From positions 1 to 17,601 of the forward strand of contig CAYZBJ010000085.1 of the NCBI GenBank assembly GCA_964476625.1: 17,601 bases of DNA. Reading direction: 5' to 3'. The notes under the pieces were generated by a model, which worked only from the letters and a program-made list of their open reading frames with translations, was not told the origin of the DNA and did no database searches. Position numbers and translations under genes: made by a program. Positions within the stretch are counted from its first letter, which is position 1. Each line of letters starts with the position of its first letter. Source of the DNA: JAMLIN01 sp964476625 (GTDB taxonomy: Bacteria; Pseudomonadota; Gammaproteobacteria; Burkholderiales; Burkholderiaceae_E). Below are positions 13,306 through 17,601 of this stretch, in pieces.

Positions 13306-14955
13306 TCAGGCGTCGGCGAGCATGCCGGCGGCAACCAGGGCATCGCAACGCGACGCCGGCAGCGGCGCGGCGCCAAAGGCGTGGGCGCCGCTGCCGCGGC
13401 TGGCGATCCAGTCGGCGGAGAAATCCGCGCAGCCGAACTCGGCCAGCGCCGCCCCGCCGAACGCGATCGCGAGCTGCTCGGCGCACCACCGCGCCTCGCC
13501 CGGGTCGCCGGCGCGCAGGCGCTCGAGCGCCTGTTGCGCATTCGCCAGCGCCGGGCCCTCCAGCCCGGCCCGGAACAGCGCCTGCGCGGCCGCGATCGCG
13601 TCGGTGTCGCGAGCAGCGGCGCGCTGCAGGTCGAGTGCGATCACGTTGCCCGAGCCCTCCCAGATGCCGTTGAGGGGCGACTGCCGGAACGCGCGGGCAA
13701 GCGGCGATTCCTCGACGTAGCCGATGCCGCCGAGGCACTCCATCGCTTCGGCGACCAGCACCGGGCAGCGCTTGCAGACCCAGAATTTCGCCAGCGGCGC
13801 GAGAATGCGCGCCAGCGCGCGGGCGCCGGGGTCGGTACCGGCGCCATCGAACGCCATCGATACGCGCACCATCATCGCCATCGCGGCGGCGACCTCGAGC
13901 ACCATGTCGGCAAGCACCTGGCGCATCAGCGGCTGCTCTACCAGGGGCCGGCCGAAGGCGCTGCGATGGCGGGCGTGCCAGATCGCCTGGGACAGGCTCC
14001 AGCGCATCGTGCCGGTGGCGCCGCTGACGCAGTCCAGCCGCGTGTGCTGGACCATCTCGATGATGGTCGGGATGCCCCGCCCGCGCTCGCCGACCGGCTC
14101 GGCCCAGGCGCCGCGATACTCGATCTCGGCCGATGCGTTCGAGTGGTCGCCCATCTTGTCCTTGAGCCGCTGGATCTCGATCGGGTTGCGGGTGCCGTCG
14201 GGACGCCACTTCGGCGCGAGGAAGCAGCTGAGCGCTTCGTCGCCGTCGATCCGGGCCAGGGTCAGGAAACCGTCGGACATCGGGGCCGAGCAGAACCACT
14301 TGTGGCCCTCGAGCAGGAAGCCGCCGTCGCCGGCGCGCGCAAGGGTCCGGTTGGCCCGGACATCGGAGCCGCCCTGCTTCTCGGTCATCGCCATGCCAAG
14401 CGTGCAGCCCGTCTTCTGCTCGGGCGGCAGGCAGCGCGGGTCGTAGCGCGCGGAGGTGACCCGCGGCTCCCAGCGCGCCGCGACATCGGGCTGGTGGCGC
14501 AGGGCCGGCACCGACGCATAGGTCATCGATACCGGGCAACCGTGGCCGGCGTCGGCCTGGGTCAGCATGAACAGCAGCAGGCTGTGCGCGAGATGGCCAC
14601 CGGCCGGCGCGGTCCAGGCGATCGAGCTGGCGCCGGCCTCGATCGAGAGCCGCATCAGTTCATGGTAGGCGGGATGGAAGTCGACTTCGTCGATGCGCCG
14701 GCCGACCCGGTCGAAGGCGCGCAGGCGCGGGACGTCGGCATTGGCCTGCTCGCCCCACTGCAGCACCTGCGCGCTGCCGACCCGCGCGCCGAACGCGGCG
14801 AGTCGATCCTGGTGGGCAGCGTCGACGCCGGGCGCGGCGAGCGCGGCCAGCAGGCGGTCACCGGTGTAGAGATTCGCCCCCACCAGCGCATCGGGCTGGT
14901 TGTCTACCTGGTGGGTGGCCAGGGTCGTGCGAGGGCGATAGGGATCGATGGGCAT
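13306..14955 (-). CDS. aidB: AidB-like acyl-CoA dehydrogenase
   Basis: The 549-residue flavoprotein aligns over its length with E. coli AidB (541), an acyl-CoA-dehydrogenase-fold, DNA-binding protein of the alkylation response. Shared blocks are VDFHPAYHELMR (residues 91-102), the FAD signature GMAMTEKQGGSDVRANRT (187-204), RLKDKMGDHSNASAEIEY (263-280), FVCKR-like FWVCKR (391-396), AEAMECLGGIGYVEESPLAR (402-421) and NGIWEGSGNVIALD (429-442). Glu433 sits in the catalytic-base position. AidB-type proteins show at most weak dehydrogenase activity, and a role in protecting DNA from alkylating agents is proposed for the family. The start is firm: GAGGAGG lies seven bases before the ATG. The gene begins 54 bases after dnaJ on the same strand with no strong terminator between, so it may be co-transcribed with the chaperone genes, an unusual neighbour. 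No Ada box was recognised. Confidence 0.93.
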   Translation of the reverse strand: MPIDPYRPRTTLATHQVDNQPDALVGANLYTGDRLLAALAAPGVDAAHQDRLAAFGARVGSAQVLQWGEQANADVPRLRAFDRVGRRIDEVDFHPAYHELMRLSIEAGASSIAWTAPAGGHLAHSLLLFMLTQADAGHGCPVSMTYASVPALRHQPDVAARWEPRVTSARYDPRCLPPEQKTGCTLGMAMTEKQGGSDVRANRTLARAGDGGFLLEGHKWFCSAPMSDGFLTLARIDGDEALSCFLAPKWRPDGTRNPIEIQRLKDKMGDHSNASAEIEYRGAWAEPVGERGRGIPTIIEMVQHTRLDCVSGATGTMRWSLSQAIWHARHRSAFGRPLVEQPLMRQVLADMVLEVAAAMAMMVRVSMAFDGAGTDPGARALARILAPLAKFWVCKRCPVLVAEAMECLGGIGYVEESPLARAFRQSPLNGIWEGSGNVIALDLQRAAARDTDAIAAAQALFRAGLEGPALANAQQALERLRAGDPGEARWCAEQLAIAFGGAALAEFGCADFSADWIASRGSGAHAFGAAPLPASRCDALVAAGMLADA

Positions 14956-15009
14956 GGCGAGCCTCCTCGGAGCCGTTGCATCGGCCCCGTCGAAGCTGCG
15001 CCAGGACCG

Positions 15010-16137
15010 CTACTGGAAGAAATCCTTGACCCGATCCATCCAGCCGCGGGTCTGCGGACTGTGCTTGGGGTCGGTGAGGGTCGCGTCGAAATCACGCAGC
15101 ATGGCCTTTTGCTTGTCGCTCAGGCGTACCGGCGTCTCGACGGCGACATGCGCGTAGAGATCGCCCGGATAGGCCGAACGCAGCCCCTTGATGCCCTTGC
15201 CGCGCAGCCGGAAGGTCTTGCCGGTCTGGGTGCCTTCCGGCAATTCGATCTCGGCCCGCCCGGTCAGGGTGGGCACCCTCACTTTACCGCCGAGCGCCGC
15301 GGTTGTCATGGAGATGGGGATCTCGCAATGGAGATCGTCGCCGTCGCGCTGGAAGACCGTGTGCTCCCGGATGCGGATCTCGACGAAGAGGTCCCCCGGC
15401 GGGCCGCCGTTGACGCCGGGCTCGCCGTTGCCGGCCGAGCGGATCCGCATCCCGTCCTCGATTCCGGCCGGGATGTTGACCTCGAGGGTCTTCTGCTTCT
15501 TGATCCGCCCCTGGCCCTCGCAGGCCGTGCATGGCTCGGGAATCACCTTGCCGCTACCGTGGCAGGTCGGGCAGGTCTGCTGGATCGAGAAGAATCCCTG
15601 CTGGACGCGAACGCTGCCCTGGCCGTTGCAGGCATGGCAGGTCTTGGGCTGGGTGCCGGGCTTCGCGCCCGAGCCCTTGCAGGTGGTGCAGCGATCCCAG
15701 GACGGCACCCGGATCTCGGTGGTGTGGCCGTTGGCCGCTTCCTCGAGCGAGATCTCCATCGCGTAGCGCAGGTCGGCGCCACGGTAGACGTTGTTGCGCC
15801 CGCCGCCGGCGCGACCGGCGCCGAAGATGTCGCCGAAGATGTCGCCGAACACGTCCGAGAAGCCGCCCGCGCCACCCGCCCCTCCGGCGCCGGGGAAGCC
15901 GCCCGCATTGGGGTCGACGCCGGCATGGCCGAAGCGGTCGTAGGCCTCGCGCTTGGCCGGCTCGGACAGGATCTCGTAGGCCTCCTTGGCCTCCTTGAAC
16001 TTGGCCTCGGCCGACTTGTCGTTCGGATTGCGATCGGGATGGTGTTTCATCGCGAGCTTCCGATAGGCCTTCTTCAGGTCATCGGCGGTCGCGTTCTTCG
16101 GCACCCCGAGTACGTCGTACAGATCACGCTTGGCCAT
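15010..16137 (-). CDS. dnaJ: Chaperone protein DnaJ (Hsp40, type I)
   Basis: The 375-residue protein is a full-length DnaJ co-chaperone that delivers clients to DnaK and stimulates its ATPase. The J-domain occupies residues 1-70, with the HPD motif at 33-35. A Gly/Phe-rich linker follows (about 75-117), containing a short internal repeat FGDIFGDIFG. Four zinc-binding CxxCxGxG repeats come next: CTTCKGSG (Cys150/153), CHACNGQG (167/170), CPTCHGSG (189/192) and CTACEGQG (203/206). The C-terminal substrate-binding domains end in WMDRVKDFFQ. The length equals that of E. coli DnaJ (376). AAGGG lies about eight bases before the ATG. It is downstream of dnaK, separated by 137 bases that include a strong terminator, so dnaJ needs read-through or its own promoter; none is clear on the minus strand. 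Confidence 0.98.
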   Translation of the reverse strand: MAKRDLYDVLGVPKNATADDLKKAYRKLAMKHHPDRNPNDKSAEAKFKEAKEAYEILSEPAKREAYDRFGHAGVDPNAGGFPGAGGAGGAGGFSDVFGDIFGDIFGAGRAGGGRNNVYRGADLRYAMEISLEEAANGHTTEIRVPSWDRCTTCKGSGAKPGTQPKTCHACNGQGSVRVQQGFFSIQQTCPTCHGSGKVIPEPCTACEGQGRIKKQKTLEVNIPAGIEDGMRIRSAGNGEPGVNGGPPGDLFVEIRIREHTVFQRDGDDLHCEIPISMTTAALGGKVRVPTLTGRAEIELPEGTQTGKTFRLRGKGIKGLRSAYPGDLYAHVAVETPVRLSDKQKAMLRDFDATLTDPKHSPQTRGWMDRVKDFFQ

Positions 16138-16230
16138 CGGCCCGCCCTTGCAATCCGATCATTGCCCCCATTGCCCCGTCTCGTCGAAAGCGGCAACGAC
16201 CGGCGTCTCCCGACACCGGCCGCGCGCTGG

Positions 16231-16260
16231 AAAAACTCCCGCCGGCATCGTGCCGGCGGG
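16231..16260 (-). terminator. Intrinsic terminator between dnaK and dnaJ
   Basis: Read on the minus strand, CCCGCCGGCA (16260-16251 side) pairs perfectly with TGCCGGCGGG around a 3-base loop, ten base pairs in all. AGTTTTT follows (the A run 16231-16235 on plus). It begins 14 bases after the dnaK stop. This is the clearest Rho-independent terminator in the window. Confidence 0.9.
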
Positions 16261-16274
16261 CCTGTTCGCGTCGA

Positions 16275-17601
16275 TCAGGAATCGCGCTTGACCTCGCGGA
16301 AGTCGGCATCGACGACATCGTCGCCGCTCGCGCGGACGGTATCGTCGGCGGCCGGCTGCTCCGGCGCCGCGCTTTCCTGCTGCGCCGCGTAGATCTTCTC
16401 GCCGAGTTTCTGCGATGCGACCAGCAGCGCCTGCGACTTGGCGTCGATCTCGTCCTTGTCCTCGGTCGCGAGCGCGGCCTCGAGTTCGGTCACCGCGGTC
16501 TCGATGGCGGTCTTCTCGTCGGCCTCGATCTTGTCGCCATGCTCCTCGACCGATTTCCGGACCGAATGCACCAGCGCCTCAGCCTGGTTGCGCGCATTGG
16601 CCAGCTCGACGCGCTTGCGGTCTTCCTCGGCGTTGGTTTCGGCGTCACGGACCATGCGCTCGACCTCGTCGTCCGACAGGCCCGAGTTCGCCTTGATCGT
16701 GATCTTGTTTTCCTTGTTGGTCGCCTTGTCCTTGGCCGACACATGCAGGATGCCGTTGGCGTCGATGTCGAAGGTGACCTCGATCTGCGGCAGGCCGCGA
16801 GCGGCCGGCGGGATGCCCTCGAGGTTGAACTCGCCCAGCAGCTTGTTGCCCGAGGCGATCTCGCGCTCGCCCTGGAAGACCTTGATGGTCACCGCCGGCT
16901 GGTTGTCGTCGGCCGTCGAGAAGACCTGCGAGTACTTGGTCGGGATCGTGGTGTTGCGCTTGATCATCGCGGTCATGACGCCGCCGAGGGTCTCGATGCC
17001 CAGGGTCAGCGGGCTGACGTCGAGCAGCAGCACGTCGGTGCGATCGCCCGAGAGCACCGCCCCCTGGATCGCGGCGCCCACGGCCACCGCCTCGTCCGGG
17101 TTGACGTCGCGACGCGGCTCCTTGCCGAAGAAGGCCTTGACCTTCTCCTGGACCTTGGGCATCCGGGTCATGCCGCCCACGAGGATGACGTCGTCGATGT
17201 CCGCCGCCTTCAGGCCGGCATCGGTGATCGCCTTGCGGCACGGCTCGATGGTCCGCTCGACGAGCTCGTCGACCAGCGCCTCGAACTTGGCGCGGGTGAG
17301 CTTCATGTTGAGGTGCTTCGGACCCGATGCGTCGGCCGTGATGTAGGGCAGGTTCAGCTCGGTCTGCTGGCCCGACGAGAGTTCGATCTTGGCCTTCTCG
17401 GCCGATTCCTTCAGGCGCTGCAGCGCGAGCACGTCCTTGCCGAGGTCGACGCCCTGCTCCTTCTTGAACTCCGCGATCACGTAGTCGATGACCCGCTGGT
17501 CGAAGTCCTCGCCACCGAGGAAGGTATCGCCGTTGGTCGAGAGCACTTCGAACTGCTTCTCGCCGTCCACGTCGGCGATCTCGATGATCGACACGTCGAA
17601 G
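16275..17601 (-). CDS. dnaK: Chaperone protein DnaK (Hsp70), C-terminal two thirds
   Basis: The 442 visible residues are the part of Hsp70 from late in ATPase subdomain I onward; the start lies beyond the right edge. The fragment opens FDVSIIEIADVDGEKQFEVL and continues with GDTFLGGEDFDQRVIDY. The ATP-binding signature VGGMTRMPKVQEKV is present, as are the interdomain linker region VLLLDVSPLTLGIETLGG and the substrate-binding beta-sandwich (NTTIPTKYSQVFSTADDNQP, then GIPPAARGLPQIEVTFDIDA). The helical lid is rich in Glu and Lys. The C-terminus DDVVDADFREVKRDS keeps the acidic DADFxEV motif that recruits co-chaperones. It heads the block followed by dnaJ, with an intrinsic terminator right behind it. 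The promoter and any heat-shock element are outside the window. Confidence 0.98.
   Translation of the reverse strand, partial: FDVSIIEIADVDGEKQFEVLSTNGDTFLGGEDFDQRVIDYVIAEFKKEQGVDLGKDVLALQRLKESAEKAKIELSSGQQTELNLPYITADASGPKHLNMKLTRAKFEALVDELVERTIEPCRKAITDAGLKAADIDDVILVGGMTRMPKVQEKVKAFFGKEPRRDVNPDEAVAVGAAIQGAVLSGDRTDVLLLDVSPLTLGIETLGGVMTAMIKRNTTIPTKYSQVFSTADDNQPAVTIKVFQGEREIASGNKLLGEFNLEGIPPAARGLPQIEVTFDIDANGILHVSAKDKATNKENKITIKANSGLSDDEVERMVRDAETNAEEDRKRVELANARNQAEALVHSVRKSVEEHGDKIEADEKTAIETAVTELEAALATEDKDEIDAKSQALLVASQKLGEKIYAAQQESAAPEQPAADDTVRASGDDVVDADFREVKRDS

Noticed and set aside
16147..16172. Heat-shock (sigma-32-like) promoter CTTGCAA ... CCCCATT
   Set aside because: The boxes resemble the consensus but with a 12-base spacer, and they point on the plus strand, antisense into the dnaK 3' end where no gene lies. 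Probably chance, though an antisense RNA cannot be excluded without RNA data.
12970..16392. Very long open frame on the plus strand (1140 codons) across aidB, dnaJ and the end of dnaK
   Set aside because: It is antisense to three clear conserved genes. High-GC codon bias leaves the opposite frame nearly free of stops, and its translation is low-complexity Arg/Ala/Gly/Val with no family resemblance.

Overview
The window is ordinary-looking chromosomal DNA from a high-GC bacterium, most likely a betaproteobacterium of the order Burkholderiales. This is inferred from the close resemblance of the thiolase to Cupriavidus BktB, an intracellular Cys-type PHB depolymerase, a soluble RnfB-like ferredoxin next to nth, a DUF1841 protein, and an FdxA with the proteobacterial sequence. 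No phage, transposase, plasmid, CRISPR or RNA gene is visible.

Layout. 1-828 (minus): 5' part of a periplasmic branched-chain-amino-acid-type ABC substrate-binding protein. It diverges from fdxA (7Fe ferredoxin, 1001-1324) across a spacer holding a perfect 9+9 bp palindrome. phaZ (1618-2925) follows, behind a good sigma-54 -24/-12 match. Next is a tight rnfB-nth-DUF1841 cluster (3044-4804), with an apparently leaderless first gene. Then come a DUF47 (PhoU-like) gene and a PiT phosphate transporter (4897-6543), a YpfH-type esterase that has lost its nucleophilic serine (6568-7254), bktB (7355-8539) and a 98-residue protein of unknown function (8633-8929).

8930-9397 is a 468 bp gene-free stretch between convergent genes. 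It carries a 47 bp tandem repeat (about 2.7 copies, REP-like hairpin) and decayed related sequence. Beyond it, on the minus strand, lie hemL (9398-10678) and an acyl-CoA ligase (10836-12356). The ligase diverges from a crotonase-family enoyl-CoA hydratase (12441-13256). The minus-strand block aidB-like acyl-CoA dehydrogenase, dnaJ and dnaK (13306-17601, dnaK cut by the window edge) closes the window. dnaK and dnaJ are separated by a textbook intrinsic terminator.

How the genes fit together. phaZ, bktB, the ligase, the hydratase and the acyl-CoA dehydrogenase homologue point to acyl-CoA and polyhydroxyalkanoate metabolism, but they are scattered and not one operon. DUF47-PiT is a phosphate uptake unit, rnfB-nth couples iron-sulfur proteins, and dnaK-dnaJ(-aidB) is stress related. 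I see no clearly new multi-gene system. The best leads are the 47 bp repeat, the serine-less esterase, the palindrome upstream of fdxA and the sigma-54-like element upstream of phaZ.
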